From Comamonas sp. KCTC 72670 (lineage in GTDB: Bacteria; Myxococcota; Myxococcia; Myxococcales; Myxococcaceae), in NCBI GenBank assembly GCA_014656495.1, contig BNCN01000007.1:314037-378036 (forward strand): DNA of 64,000 nucleotides, read 5' to 3'. This document shows, piece after piece, positions 50,821 to 60,059 of this stretch. The notes under the pieces are model-generated. The model did not search any database, was not told the origin of the DNA, and saw only the letters and a program-made list of their open reading frames with translations. The position numbers were made by a program, and so were the translations under genes. Every line of letters begins with the position of its first letter. Positions within the stretch are counted from its first letter, which is position 1.

Positions 50821-51702
50821 ATGCGTGTGTACCGCCTCTATGTGTTGACTGGAACCCTGGTCCTGGCCCTGTGGGGGGCCAGCTGCAACGGCAGTGATGA
50901 CCCGGGGCCCGGCGGCGACGTCGACGCGGGCAGGGACGCGGGCACCCAGCCCGTGCCGGATGGCGGCGGGCCCGACGGCGGTGGTGGCGGCGGCGGCCAG
51001 GACTTCGACTGCAACGTGGCCCGGCAGGAGTCGTGCGCGCAGGGCCAGAGCTGCCACTTCGCGGACCTGGCGGACGGCGGCACCGGCAGCCGGTGCTTCG
51101 AGGCGGAGTGCGACGTGGTCGACCAGGACTGCGCGGAGGGCCTGCGCTGCACCTACGCGACGGAGGCCGGTGAGACGCGGCGGCGCTGCGTGGCGCCGGG
51201 CACCGCGGGCGAAGGCGCGCCGTGCACGCTGGCGCCCACCGACGGCGGCGTGGCGTACGACACCTGCCAGCGGGGACTTTTCTGCCGTGAGGCACCCGAA
51301 GGGCAAGGCAGTGGCTTCACGTGCCAGCGGCTGTGCCATGCCACGACTCAGTGTGGGAACTCGGGGGAATGCAACACCGTGCTCCGGCTGGAGGGAACCG
51401 ATGAGCTGCCGCTGCTATGTGGCCCGCCTTCCCCCGCGTGCAACCCCTTCGCGCAGGACTGCACGTCCCCGCTGAGCTGCTACCCGTCCACCGGCGGCCC
51501 TGTCTGCGCGGGAAGCGGGACGCGGACCGAAGGCCAGTCTTGCGAGTTCAGCAACCAGTGCGCCCCCGGCAGCGCCTGTGTGAATGCGGGGGGAGGACTC
51601 ACCTGCCGCGCGCTGTGCCAGCCGGGCGGCACGCCTGCCTGCACCACGGGCAACTGCCGGGCGCTGGACGGCAACCCCGGCGTGGGGGCTTGCGTGCCCT
51701 AG
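50821..51702 (+). CDS. Cysteine-rich lipoprotein
   Basis: 293 residues. Signal peptide MRVYRLYVLTGTLVLALWGA with a lipobox (GASC), then a linker of Asp/Gly/Pro (DDPGPGGDVDAGRDAG, DGGGPDGGGGGGG). About 25 Cys follow in repeated CxxGxxCxF-type modules: ESCAQGQSCHFADL, QDCAEGLRCTYATE, DTCQRGLFCREAP, QDCTSPLSCYPST, NQCAPGSACVNAG. This is the usual build of myxobacterial surface lipoproteins of unknown role. It follows 133 bases before the SGNH gene, and may be a separate unit. Confidence 0.85.
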   Translation: MRVYRLYVLTGTLVLALWGASCNGSDDPGPGGDVDAGRDAGTQPVPDGGGPDGGGGGGGQDFDCNVARQESCAQGQSCHFADLADGGTGSRCFEAECDVVDQDCAEGLRCTYATEAGETRRRCVAPGTAGEGAPCTLAPTDGGVAYDTCQRGLFCREAPEGQGSGFTCQRLCHATTQCGNSGECNTVLRLEGTDELPLLCGPPSPACNPFAQDCTSPLSCYPSTGGPVCAGSGTRTEGQSCEFSNQCAPGSACVNAGGGLTCRALCQPGGTPACTTGNCRALDGNPGVGACVP

Positions 51703-51835
51703 CCCCTCGCCTCGGTGCCCGCAGCCGCCCCGGAGGGCGGGCAGGCAGCCGACGGGCCGCGGTGGCCCGCTTCCCAGTCAACCCGCTGGCAGGGCACGGT
51801 GCGGTGTGCATCCTGCAATGCCGGGAGGGATGGGA

Positions 51836-53110
51836 ATGGGAAAGATGCCGGGGTGGCGGAAGTTCGTCGTGTGCGCGGGTGGCGTGCTGGTGGCGTGTGC
51901 GGGCAGCATCGATGGCGCGCCGGACGAGCTCATATCGCCGGGCGATGACAACCACGCCTCCACCATTGAAAGCAGCGCGCCGGACGCGTCGCTGGAAGTG
52001 GCGCCGGTGCTGGTGCTCAACGATGGGCGGCAGGTGCAGACCGCGCCGCCCTCGGCGCCCGCCGCGACGTCCTTCCAGCCGGGCTTCCATCAGGCGCTCC
52101 GCACGTCCCACAGCGTGGGGGCCACGACGACGTTCCGCATGAAGGTGCCCGTGGCCCGCGCGGGTTCGCGGCTCCGCGTGACGTTCCGCTCGGGCGACGG
52201 GAGCATGACGCTGGTGCGCGCCTCGGTGGCGCACGCGGGCGCGTCGGGCGAGCTGGTGTCCGCGCCCGTGCCGCTCACCTTCGACGGCGGCGACGGCTTC
52301 ACCGTGGCCGCGCGCACGCGCAAGACGTCGGACGCGGTGTCGTTCCCCGTGTCCTTCCGCGACGAGCTGGCCATCACCTTCGAGGCGCGGGGGGCGCTGG
52401 CCTCCAGCACCATCAGCGCGTTCCCCGGCAGCAGCTCGCGCGCGGGGAGCTACGCGATGAGCACCGGCGCGCTGGGCGGCGCGGTGTTCGACCATGCCAT
52501 CGGCGTGGCCACCGTGGACGTGGAGGGCCCCACCGGCCGCGCCTTCGTCGCGATTGGCGACAGCATCACCGAGGGCTACATCGACACGAAGAACGACACG
52601 CGCAACGCCTGGCCCGCGCTGGTGGAGACCGCGCTGGGCGTGCCCGTGGTGAACGCGGGCGTGAGCGGCCAGGGCTTCTACGACGCGCTGATGCAGCTCG
52701 ACGGCGAGGTGCTGGGACTCCAAGGCGTCACGGACTGCGTGGTGCTGCTGGGCACCAACGACCTGGGCGACAAGGACTCCGTGGCGCTGCTCCAGTCGCG
52801 GATGACCACGATGCTCGGCCGGCTGGCGCCCTTCTGCCGCACCTGGGTCAGCACGCTGCTGCCCAAGGAGAAGTCGAACTACGCGCCCTACGAGGCCGTG
52901 AAGACGCAGCGGCTGGCGTTCAACGCCTGGGTCCGCGACGGCGGCGCCGGCACGGACGTCATCGACCTGGAGGCGGTGACGCGGCAGCCGGCGGACGTGC
53001 ACCTGTTCCTGGACGGCCTGGAGGTGGACGGCATCCACCCCAGTCAGGAGGGCCACCGGGTGATGGCGGATGAGGTGAGCCGCGTCCTGCGTGAGCAGGG
53101 CGGCCTGTAA
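51836..53110 (+). CDS. SGNH/GDSL-type esterase lipoprotein
   Basis: 424 residues. A lipobox (LVACAG) follows a short hydrophobic segment KFVVCAGGVLVAC. Residues ~60-220 are a beta-sandwich-like N-domain; the SGNH hydrolase part has AIGDSITEGY (catalytic Ser), VNAGVSGQGF (Gly), LLGTNDLGD (Asn) and DGIHPSQEGH (Asp/His). All four SGNH blocks are present, so esterase, lipase or acetyl-xylan-type activity is expected at the surface. Several in-frame ATGs (51830, 51836, 51845) sit after GGGAGGG; 51836 has the best spacing. Confidence 0.9.
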   Translation: MGKMPGWRKFVVCAGGVLVACAGSIDGAPDELISPGDDNHASTIESSAPDASLEVAPVLVLNDGRQVQTAPPSAPAATSFQPGFHQALRTSHSVGATTTFRMKVPVARAGSRLRVTFRSGDGSMTLVRASVAHAGASGELVSAPVPLTFDGGDGFTVAARTRKTSDAVSFPVSFRDELAITFEARGALASSTISAFPGSSSRAGSYAMSTGALGGAVFDHAIGVATVDVEGPTGRAFVAIGDSITEGYIDTKNDTRNAWPALVETALGVPVVNAGVSGQGFYDALMQLDGEVLGLQGVTDCVVLLGTNDLGDKDSVALLQSRMTTMLGRLAPFCRTWVSTLLPKEKSNYAPYEAVKTQRLAFNAWVRDGGAGTDVIDLEAVTRQPADVHLFLDGLEVDGIHPSQEGHRVMADEVSRVLREQGGL

Positions 53111-53120
53111 ACCTCCGCGC

Positions 53121-53834
53121 TCAGCCCCGGCGGGGCCCGAGCACGCCGTGGAGCACCAGCAGCTCGGCCAGCCCCGGAGGCGACAGGATCCAGTCCTCCT
53201 CCGTGGGCACCCAGCGCACCGGCGCCCCGGCCCCCTCCAGCAGTCCATTCACCTGCAGGAGCAGCGGCTCGAACGTCGCCGCAGGCGCCTCGCGGCGGCC
53301 CTCGGGCGCGGGCACGTCGAGCCCACCGGGATTCAGCCGGAAGGCGGAGCGGCCCGCCTGGGGCGCCACCTCGAAGCCGGGCAGGTACGGCTGCATCGCG
53401 GCCTGGAGCCGGTCGAGCAGCGCGCCGTCCTCGTACGGGTGGGCCAGCTCCCAGTCGAAGAACGTGGGCAGCTGCGCGAGCAGCTCCTGGTGCAGCGGAT
53501 CCGCCCGGCTCTGCCGCCAGTGGTGCTCGGCCAGGTCATAGGCGGTGGCGGGCACGCGCAGCTCGAAGCCCTCCAGCTTCGCGAGCAGCTCGCCCATGCG
53601 CTCCACCAGCTCCGGCGGCGGCTCGACACGGGACACCCAGCCCCAGTCCGCCACCGACTGTCCGCGCCGCTGCCCCTCCACCCGGTCCCCTTCGCGCAGT
53701 TGGAGCTGCGGCTCGGGGGACTCCTCTTCCGGATAGAGGCCCGCGTGCAACAGGGCCCCGCCCGACTCCGGCCGCAGCCGCGCGAAGCGGTGCGCCGGGT
53801 TGACCTCCACCACGCTGAACGTCTCGCTGGCCAT
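53121..53834 (-). CDS. Protein of unknown function downstream of ppc
   Basis: 237 residues, no signal or TM. It begins with a beta-rich segment (ETFSVVEVNPAHRFARLRPE, GLYPEEESPEPQLQLREGDR) and then has helices with many acidic and aromatic residues (ELLAQLPTFFDWELAHPYED, AAMQPYLPGF). I recognise no family. ATG 53834 follows TTGGAGG with good spacing. It is 34 bases behind the PEP carboxylase gene on the same strand, so co-transcription is likely. It converges on the SGNH gene with 10 bases between. Confidence 0.7.
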   Translation of the reverse strand: MASETFSVVEVNPAHRFARLRPESGGALLHAGLYPEEESPEPQLQLREGDRVEGQRRGQSVADWGWVSRVEPPPELVERMGELLAKLEGFELRVPATAYDLAEHHWRQSRADPLHQELLAQLPTFFDWELAHPYEDGALLDRLQAAMQPYLPGFEVAPQAGRSAFRLNPGGLDVPAPEGRREAPAATFEPLLLQVNGLLEGAGAPVRWVPTEEDWILSPPGLAELLVLHGVLGPRRG

Positions 53835-53868
53835 CGCCACCTCCAAGCAAGGTCCGACGGCGCGGAGC

Positions 53869-56538
53869 CTAGCCGGTGTTGCGCATGCCGGCGGCGATGC
53901 CGTTCAGGGTGAGCAACAGTGGACGGTCCACCTCCGCCTGGCCGTCGCGCTTGCGCTTGAGCAGCTCCACCTGGAGGAAGGACATGGGGTCCACGTAGGG
54001 GTTGCGCAGGGAGATGCTGCGCTGGAGCTGCGGGTTGTTGTCGAGCAGCTTCGACTCGCCCGTCAGCCGCTTCACCTGTTTGCGCGTGCGCCGGTGCTCC
54101 TGCTGGATGCTCCGCCACAGCGCGCGGGTGCTCGCGGGCGCCAGCGTCGCGTACCGCCCGGCGATGGCCATGTCCGACTTCGCCAGCACCATGGTGACGT
54201 TGTCGATGACGGCCCGGAAGAAGGGCCACTCCCGGTACATGCGCTTGAGCAGCGCCGCCCCACCCTCCTCCTTCGCGAAGGCCTCCAGCGCCGAGCCCAC
54301 GCCGAACCAGCCCGGGAGGATGGCCCGGTTCTGCGTCCAGGCGAACACCCACGGAATCGCGCGCAGCGTGTCCAGCCCGCCCGCGCGGCGCTTGCTGGGG
54401 CGCGAGCCGATGGGCAGCGAGGCGATCTCCTCCACCGGCGTCGCCGTGGTGAAGAACTCCAGGAAGCGCGGGTCCTCCCACACCAGGGAGCGGTACGCCT
54501 TGCGTCCCGTCTCCGCCAGCGTGTCGAAGGCCTTGCGGAAGGTGCGCTCGGCCTCCGCCTCCGGGCGCGGCTGCGCGTCCAGCGTGTGCAGCAGCACGCC
54601 GCCCAGGATGAGCTCCAACGTGCGCCGCGCCAGCTCCGGGCGCGCGTACTTGTGGTCCAACGCCTCGCCCTGCTCGGTGGCCTTGTAGCCCCCCGCCACC
54701 GCGCCGGGCGGCAGCGCCAGGATGGCCTCCTGCGCGGGGCCGCCGCCACGCGCCACGGACTCGCCGCGCCCATGGAACAGCCGCAGCGGCACCCCGGCCT
54801 CTCGAGACACCTCCGTGAGCGCCACCTGCGCGCGGTAGAGCGCCGCGCTCGCCGCGAGCAGCCCCACCTCCTTGCCGGAGTCGCTGTAGCCGACCATCAC
54901 TTCCTGGCCGCCACGCACGTCCACGTGGCGGCGGTACTCCGCGTTCGCGAAGAGCGTGCGCAGCACGTCCGGCCCGGAGTCCAGCGCGCCGAGCTGCTCG
55001 AACAGGGGCACCACGTCCACGGTGGCGCAGCCGCGCCCTTCGTCCCACAGGCCCGCGTGCTTCAGGCACTTGAAGGCCGCGAGCACGTCCTCGGCCGTGC
55101 TGGCCATGCTGAGGATGAGCGTGCGGCATGCGGGCTCACCCGACTCGGACTGCGCCTCCTTCAGCCGCGACAGCACCTCCAGCAGACGCCGGCCGCCCTC
55201 CGTGGGCTCCGGACCGCCGTCGAAGGAAGCCGCCGCGCTCACCGCGTCCTCGGCGGGCGCGCGCACCTCCAGTTCCGCCAGGGACAGCCCCAGCGCGAGC
55301 ACCCGCTGCCGCATCCGCCGCACGTCGCGGAGTCCCGCGTGCGTGCCCTTCGACGCCTCCAACGCGCGCGCCAGCACGTCCAGGTCCGCCAGCAGCGCCT
55401 CGGGCGTGCGGTAGGCCCCGGCCGGCATCGGGATGTGCTCCCCGGCGCGCTGCTTCGTGACGTAGTGGAGCGCGCGGTGGAGCCGCTCCTCCATGAAGCG
55501 CAGCTTGTGGCGCAGCGGCTCGCCCGGCGTGCGCGGGCCGTGGCGGCGCTCGGCCTCGGGCAGCTCCTGGGCGTCCTGCGCCACCGAGCGCAGCAGCTCC
55601 TCGGAGGGCTTCGCGTGACGCTCCGACTGGGACAACCGCCCCCCCAGTCGCTCCAGGTCCTGAATCAGCCGCCGCAGGCCGCGGGCGCGGTGCGCGCGCA
55701 GCGTGTCCGCGAACACGTCAGGCGTCACCAGCGGGTTGCCGTCCATGTCGCCGCCCACCCACGAGTGGACGCGCACGGGTGAATCCACCGGCCCCAGCGG
55801 CTCGCCGTAGGCGCGCTCGAAGGCCCAGTCCAACAGCTCCGGCAAGAGCGACAGCTCCTCGGCGAGCACCTCCTCCACGTACCAGAGGACGTTCTTCACC
55901 TCGTCGCCCACGGTGGGGCGCTCGCGGCGCAGCTCGTCCGTCTGCCACAGCAGGGTGATCTCCTCGCGCAGCGACTCCAGGTTCGTCGCGGCCTCGCGGG
56001 GCGTCAGCTCGCAGCGGTCCCGCTCCTCCAGCAGGCCCGCCATCCGGTAGAGCTTCTCCAGCAGCGTGCGGCGCACGGCCTGCGTGGGGTGCGCGGTGAG
56101 CGTGAGGATCACCTGCATGTCGCCCATGGCCTCGCGCACGCGCTGCGCGGGGACGCCGGCCTCCTTGAGCAGCAGCAGCGTGGACTCCAGCGAGCCGCGC
56201 TGAGGCTTCGCCGACGCGGCGTCCGCGTGCGTGCGGGCGCGGCGGATGCGGTGGTGCTGCTCCGCCAGGTTCACCAACTGGAAGTAGACGGAGAAGGCCC
56301 GCAGCACGGGCTCGGCCTGCTCCAGGGGAAGGCGCTGGAGCACCTCCGCCAGCTCGGCCGCCACCGCGCGACGTCCGGCCACGGGGCCGCGCCGGCGTTG
56401 GATGGCGAGGCGGCGCACCTCCTCTTCCAAATCGAAGAGCTGCTGCCCTTCCTGTTCGACGAGCACTTCGCCCAGGAGCCTGCCCAGCAGGCGGACGTCC
56501 CGGCGAAGCGGCTGATCCACCGCACGCAGTCGAGCCAT
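53869..56538 (-). CDS. ppc: Phosphoenolpyruvate carboxylase
   Basis: 889 residues, a normal bacterial PEPC length. Conserved blocks are intact: catalytic His in LTLTAHPTQAVRRTL, VGGDMDGNPLVTPD, VMVGYSDSGKEVGLLAA, the FHGRGESVARGGGP loop, RAIPWVFAWTQNRAILPGWF and the C-terminal SISLRNPYVDPMSFLQ and GIAAGMRNTG. It carboxylates PEP to oxaloacetate with bicarbonate, feeding the TCA cycle. The start is ATG 56538 (MARLRAVDQPLRRDVRLLG); the upstream open frame is Arg-rich and unlike PEPC. Divergent from the small exported protein at 56776. Confidence 0.97.
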   Translation of the reverse strand: MARLRAVDQPLRRDVRLLGRLLGEVLVEQEGQQLFDLEEEVRRLAIQRRRGPVAGRRAVAAELAEVLQRLPLEQAEPVLRAFSVYFQLVNLAEQHHRIRRARTHADAASAKPQRGSLESTLLLLKEAGVPAQRVREAMGDMQVILTLTAHPTQAVRRTLLEKLYRMAGLLEERDRCELTPREAATNLESLREEITLLWQTDELRRERPTVGDEVKNVLWYVEEVLAEELSLLPELLDWAFERAYGEPLGPVDSPVRVHSWVGGDMDGNPLVTPDVFADTLRAHRARGLRRLIQDLERLGGRLSQSERHAKPSEELLRSVAQDAQELPEAERRHGPRTPGEPLRHKLRFMEERLHRALHYVTKQRAGEHIPMPAGAYRTPEALLADLDVLARALEASKGTHAGLRDVRRMRQRVLALGLSLAELEVRAPAEDAVSAAASFDGGPEPTEGGRRLLEVLSRLKEAQSESGEPACRTLILSMASTAEDVLAAFKCLKHAGLWDEGRGCATVDVVPLFEQLGALDSGPDVLRTLFANAEYRRHVDVRGGQEVMVGYSDSGKEVGLLAASAALYRAQVALTEVSREAGVPLRLFHGRGESVARGGGPAQEAILALPPGAVAGGYKATEQGEALDHKYARPELARRTLELILGGVLLHTLDAQPRPEAEAERTFRKAFDTLAETGRKAYRSLVWEDPRFLEFFTTATPVEEIASLPIGSRPSKRRAGGLDTLRAIPWVFAWTQNRAILPGWFGVGSALEAFAKEEGGAALLKRMYREWPFFRAVIDNVTMVLAKSDMAIAGRYATLAPASTRALWRSIQQEHRRTRKQVKRLTGESKLLDNNPQLQRSISLRNPYVDPMSFLQVELLKRKRDGQAEVDRPLLLTLNGIAAGMRNTG

Positions 56539-56775
56539 ATGGTGCGACGGTAGCCGCTGACAGGCGACATGGCCCGCATTTCCGCTCGGAAAATGACGCG
56601 CGGGGCGAGGCATTGGCCGGGTGTCTGCCATGCCCGACACGCGCGACGAAGGCCCCTGGCGATTCGCCACGGTGCGCGGCCCGCCGTGGCTCCCGGGCCA
56701 CACCCGCGCCCGGTCCGTGCCTTGCAATCCCCCCTGTCGTGGGCCGCGAAACACACCGCGGCCGGGGAGCTTGTC

Positions 56776-57273
56776 GTGACGTGGACGATGCGGGGTTGGA
56801 AGGTGACGTTGCTGTGTGGCTGGATGACCGCGCCGGCGGCCTTCGCGCAGGGGCCGGAGCTCGACGCGGTGCCCACCGAGGCGAGGGCCACGCGCGGCGC
56901 GGAGCTGTTCAACGCGGAGCCGCTCTTCCCCGACGCGGGCCCGCACGAGCTGGACGGACCGGTGCTGCGCTACGCGGAGCCGCTGTCCTGCCCCGCGGCG
57001 CCGGAGGGCCGGGTGTGGGTGGCGGAGACGCAGGCGTGTGACGAAGACGGCTGCGAGGCCCTCACCACGGTGTGGGCGGGCTCGTGGACCGTGGAGGACA
57101 CGGGGCTGGAGGTCCGCTGCGAGACGGACCGCGTGGTGCTGGCCAAGGACGCGTGGCGGATGGTGCTCACCGCCGGCGCGGGCGGCGGGCTCGAGGTCAG
57201 CGAGATGACGCCGCCAGAGCCCGAGTCCCTGTCGGCCGCGCTCCCCACGGAGGCACCGGCCTCCGGGGGGTGA
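56776..57273 (+). CDS. Small exported protein of unknown function
   Basis: 165 residues from GTG 56776, which follows GGGGAG at 6 bases; ATG 56788 is an alternative. Signal peptide WKVTLLCGWMTAPAAFAQ with an Ala-x-Ala-type cleavage. The mature part has five Cys (SCPAAPEG, ACDEDGC, VRCETD) and acidic stretches, with SWTVEDTGLEVRCETDRVVL at the core. No family recognised. It converges on the helicase gene with 12 bases between. Confidence 0.7.
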   Translation: MTWTMRGWKVTLLCGWMTAPAAFAQGPELDAVPTEARATRGAELFNAEPLFPDAGPHELDGPVLRYAEPLSCPAAPEGRVWVAETQACDEDGCEALTTVWAGSWTVEDTGLEVRCETDRVVLAKDAWRMVLTAGAGGGLEVSEMTPPEPESLSAALPTEAPASGG

Positions 57274-57285
57274 GCCCGCGTCACG

Positions 57286-59835
57286 TCACACGGTGATGCG
57301 GCGGAGCATCAGGATGGGGCCCTCGTCCAGGCGCCGGTCGCGCAGGTCGATTTCGCAGTCGAGCATCCAGTCGCCGTGCCCTTCCGGGTCGATGATGCGC
57401 TGCTGGGTCTCCCACAGCCGCGGGCCCGTCTCCTTGAGGAGGGTGTTGGACGGCTTGCGCGCCTGGGGCGTGAGCACGACGACCTTGTGCTCCTCGAAGT
57501 ACGGCGCCATGGCCTGCTCCAGCTTGGGCGCGGTCCACTCGCCCAGGGCGTTGTCGAGCATGGCCAGCGCGTCCAGGTAGCGCTTCTGCCCCAGCGCCTT
57601 GAGCAGCCGGTGCAGCTCCTCGCGCACGCGCGCGGCGAAGGCCTTCGGGTCCTCGGTGAGCTCCTTCGGCTTGAGCTCCACCACCGGCTTCGCCGCGACG
57701 GCGGCGTCCGGGTTGCGCATGCGCTCCCACTCGTCCAGCAGGCTGGAGTCCACCTGCCGGAGCGTGGCGCGCAGGTGGTCGATGAAGTCCTCCACCTCCT
57801 CCGTGCGGTAGCGCTCCGGCACCGTCTGCATCAGCGCCTTGTACGTGTCATTCACGTAGCGCAGCAGCACGCCCTCGCTGCGCTGCAGGCCGTACTCGCG
57901 GATGTAGTCCGGGAAGGACATGAAGCGCTCGAACATGTCCCGGACAATGGACTTGGGCCGGATGTTCTCCTCGCCCACCCACGGGTGCTTCTGCGCGAAC
58001 TTGTTGAAGGTGCCGTAGATGAAGTCGCGGTTGGGCTTGGGCCACTCGAGCTTCTCGAGCTCCGCCATGCGGTCGTCGTACTCGATGCCCTGCGCCTTCA
58101 TCTCGTTGATCTTCTCGCCCTTGAGCTGGTGCAGTTGGGCGTAGAGCACCACATCCGGGTTCTCCAGGATGGACTCGACCAGCGTCACCACGTCCAGCGC
58201 GTACGACTCCGTGGTGGGGTCCAGCAGCTCCAGGGTGTCGAGCAGGTACAGCGACAGCGTGTGGTTGAGGCTGAAGTCGTGCTGCATCTCCCCCGCCACC
58301 TTCACCGTGGCGCCGGAGCCGCCCGTCCCCTTCTCCACCTCGATGATCTCCGCCTCGCGCAGCGTGCGGAAGTTGCGCGCGGCCTCCTTGAGGTGCCGGC
58401 GCTTGAGGTAGTCCGAGTCATGGCTGCGCTGCACCAGCGTCACCAGCCGCTTGTACCCGGCGTTGTGCTCCGTCTGGTGGTCGCTCTGGAGCAGGTTGAG
58501 AATCATGCCGTGCGACACCGCGAAGCGGGACTCCAGCGGCTCGGGCATCCCGTTCTGGAGCCGCTCGAAGGTGCTCTTGTCGTACTGGACGAAGTTCTTC
58601 TGCGGCGGCTTGGCCTTGGGCGTCTTCTTCTTGCCCGCGGCCTCCTTGGCGGCCAGCTTGATGTTCTCGATGACGTACTCGGGCGCCTGGGCCACCACGC
58701 TGCCCTGCGTGTCGAAGCCCTTGCGGCCCGCGCGGCCGGCGATCTGCTGGAAGTCGCGCACGCTCAGCGTGGTCAGCTTCTCGCCGTTGAACTTGAAGAG
58801 CTGCGTGAAGAGCACCGTGCGGATGGGGATGTTCACGCCCACGCCCAGCGTGTCCGTGCCGCTGATGACCTTGAGGTGCCCGTGCTGGGCCAGCTTCTCC
58901 ACCAGCAGGCGGTACTTGGGCAGCAGGCCCGCGTGGTGCATGCCGATGCCGTGGCGCAGGAAGCGCTGGAACTCCTTGCCGTAGGGCGTGTCGAAGGGCG
59001 CGTCCTGCAGCGCCAGGCGGATGGCCTCCTTCTCCTCCTTGGTGGAGAAGTCCACGCTCATCAGGTTCTGCGCCTGCTCGGCCGCGGTGCGCTGGGTGAA
59101 GTTCACCAGGTAGATGGGGTACTTCCCGCGCGCGATGAGGTCCTCGATGGTCTCATGCAGCGCCGTCTCGCGGTAGTCGAAGTCCAGCGGCACGGGGCGC
59201 TGCGCGCTGCGCACGGTGGCCACTTCCCGGCCGGTGAGCTTCGCCAGGCTCTCCTCGATGACGTGCGTGGGCCCCAGCGTCGCGGACATCAGCAGGAACG
59301 TGGTGTCCCGCAGCGCGATGAGCGGCAGCTGCCACGCCACGCCGCGCTCGCGGTCCGAGTAGTAGTGGAACTCGTCCATGACGACGTAGTCCACGCGGGC
59401 GCTCGCGTCGCGCAGGGCGAGGTTGGCCAGAATCTCCGCGGTGCAGCAGATGATGGGCGCGTCGCGGTTGATGCTCGCGTCGCCGGTGAGCATGCCCACG
59501 TTCTCCGCGCCGAACGCGTCGCAGAGGGCGAAGAACTTCTCGTTCACCAGCGCCTTGATGGGGCAGGTGTAGAAGGACACCTTCCCCTCGGCCATGGCCT
59601 TGAAGTGGAGCGCCGTGGCCACCAGCGACTTGCCGGAGCCGGTGGGCGTCTTGAGGAACAGGTGCTTGCCCGCCAGCAGCTCCAGGATGGCCTCTTCCTG
59701 GGCCGGGTAGAGGCTCAAGCCATTGGCCGCCACGTAGCCGACGAAGCGGTTGAGGATTTCATCCGCGTCCAGGGGCGGTTCGCCCTTCTTGGGGAGCAGC
59801 GCGGCGAGCGGAGCTTGGGTTTCGGGGGTGGCCAT
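57286..59835 (-). CDS. DEAD/DEAH-type RNA helicase (Ski2-like, DUF3516 C-terminal)
   Basis: 849 residues. RecA-1: Walker A LFLKTPTGSGKSLVATAL, TCPIKALVNEKF (motif Ia), VMDEFHYYSD (motif II as DEFH), LLMSATLGPT (III). RecA-2: VISGTDTLGVGVNIP and QQIAGRAGRKGFD (VI). The remaining ~350 residues form the helical DUF3516-type region (DDRMAELEKLEWPKPNRDFI; SFPDYIREYGLQRSEGVLLR). The DEFH box and layout match the Ski2/Mtr4-like bacterial helicases. The start is ATG 59835. Role in RNA processing or decay is inferred from family. Confidence 0.93.
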   Translation of the reverse strand: MATPETQAPLAALLPKKGEPPLDADEILNRFVGYVAANGLSLYPAQEEAILELLAGKHLFLKTPTGSGKSLVATALHFKAMAEGKVSFYTCPIKALVNEKFFALCDAFGAENVGMLTGDASINRDAPIICCTAEILANLALRDASARVDYVVMDEFHYYSDRERGVAWQLPLIALRDTTFLLMSATLGPTHVIEESLAKLTGREVATVRSAQRPVPLDFDYRETALHETIEDLIARGKYPIYLVNFTQRTAAEQAQNLMSVDFSTKEEKEAIRLALQDAPFDTPYGKEFQRFLRHGIGMHHAGLLPKYRLLVEKLAQHGHLKVISGTDTLGVGVNIPIRTVLFTQLFKFNGEKLTTLSVRDFQQIAGRAGRKGFDTQGSVVAQAPEYVIENIKLAAKEAAGKKKTPKAKPPQKNFVQYDKSTFERLQNGMPEPLESRFAVSHGMILNLLQSDHQTEHNAGYKRLVTLVQRSHDSDYLKRRHLKEAARNFRTLREAEIIEVEKGTGGSGATVKVAGEMQHDFSLNHTLSLYLLDTLELLDPTTESYALDVVTLVESILENPDVVLYAQLHQLKGEKINEMKAQGIEYDDRMAELEKLEWPKPNRDFIYGTFNKFAQKHPWVGEENIRPKSIVRDMFERFMSFPDYIREYGLQRSEGVLLRYVNDTYKALMQTVPERYRTEEVEDFIDHLRATLRQVDSSLLDEWERMRNPDAAVAAKPVVELKPKELTEDPKAFAARVREELHRLLKALGQKRYLDALAMLDNALGEWTAPKLEQAMAPYFEEHKVVVLTPQARKPSNTLLKETGPRLWETQQRIIDPEGHGDWMLDCEIDLRDRRLDEGPILMLRRITV

Positions 59836-60059
59836 CACCCGGGGACAATAGGCGGCGCGCCCGGCCCCTACCGGGAAAATCGCATCCGGCTGCACGCTGG
59901 GTGAAGCCAGGCACGCCCTGCTCCGCCCGGCGGGATGGGGGGCCAGGCCCCTCCCCCGGGGGGTGTCGTCGACTGCCCGGGTGCATGGGCCGGGGGCGCG
60001 ATACCCGGTCCCGGAGGCCCTCCTCACCGTTGCGGCTGAACTCGGGCCAGGGGGTGAGG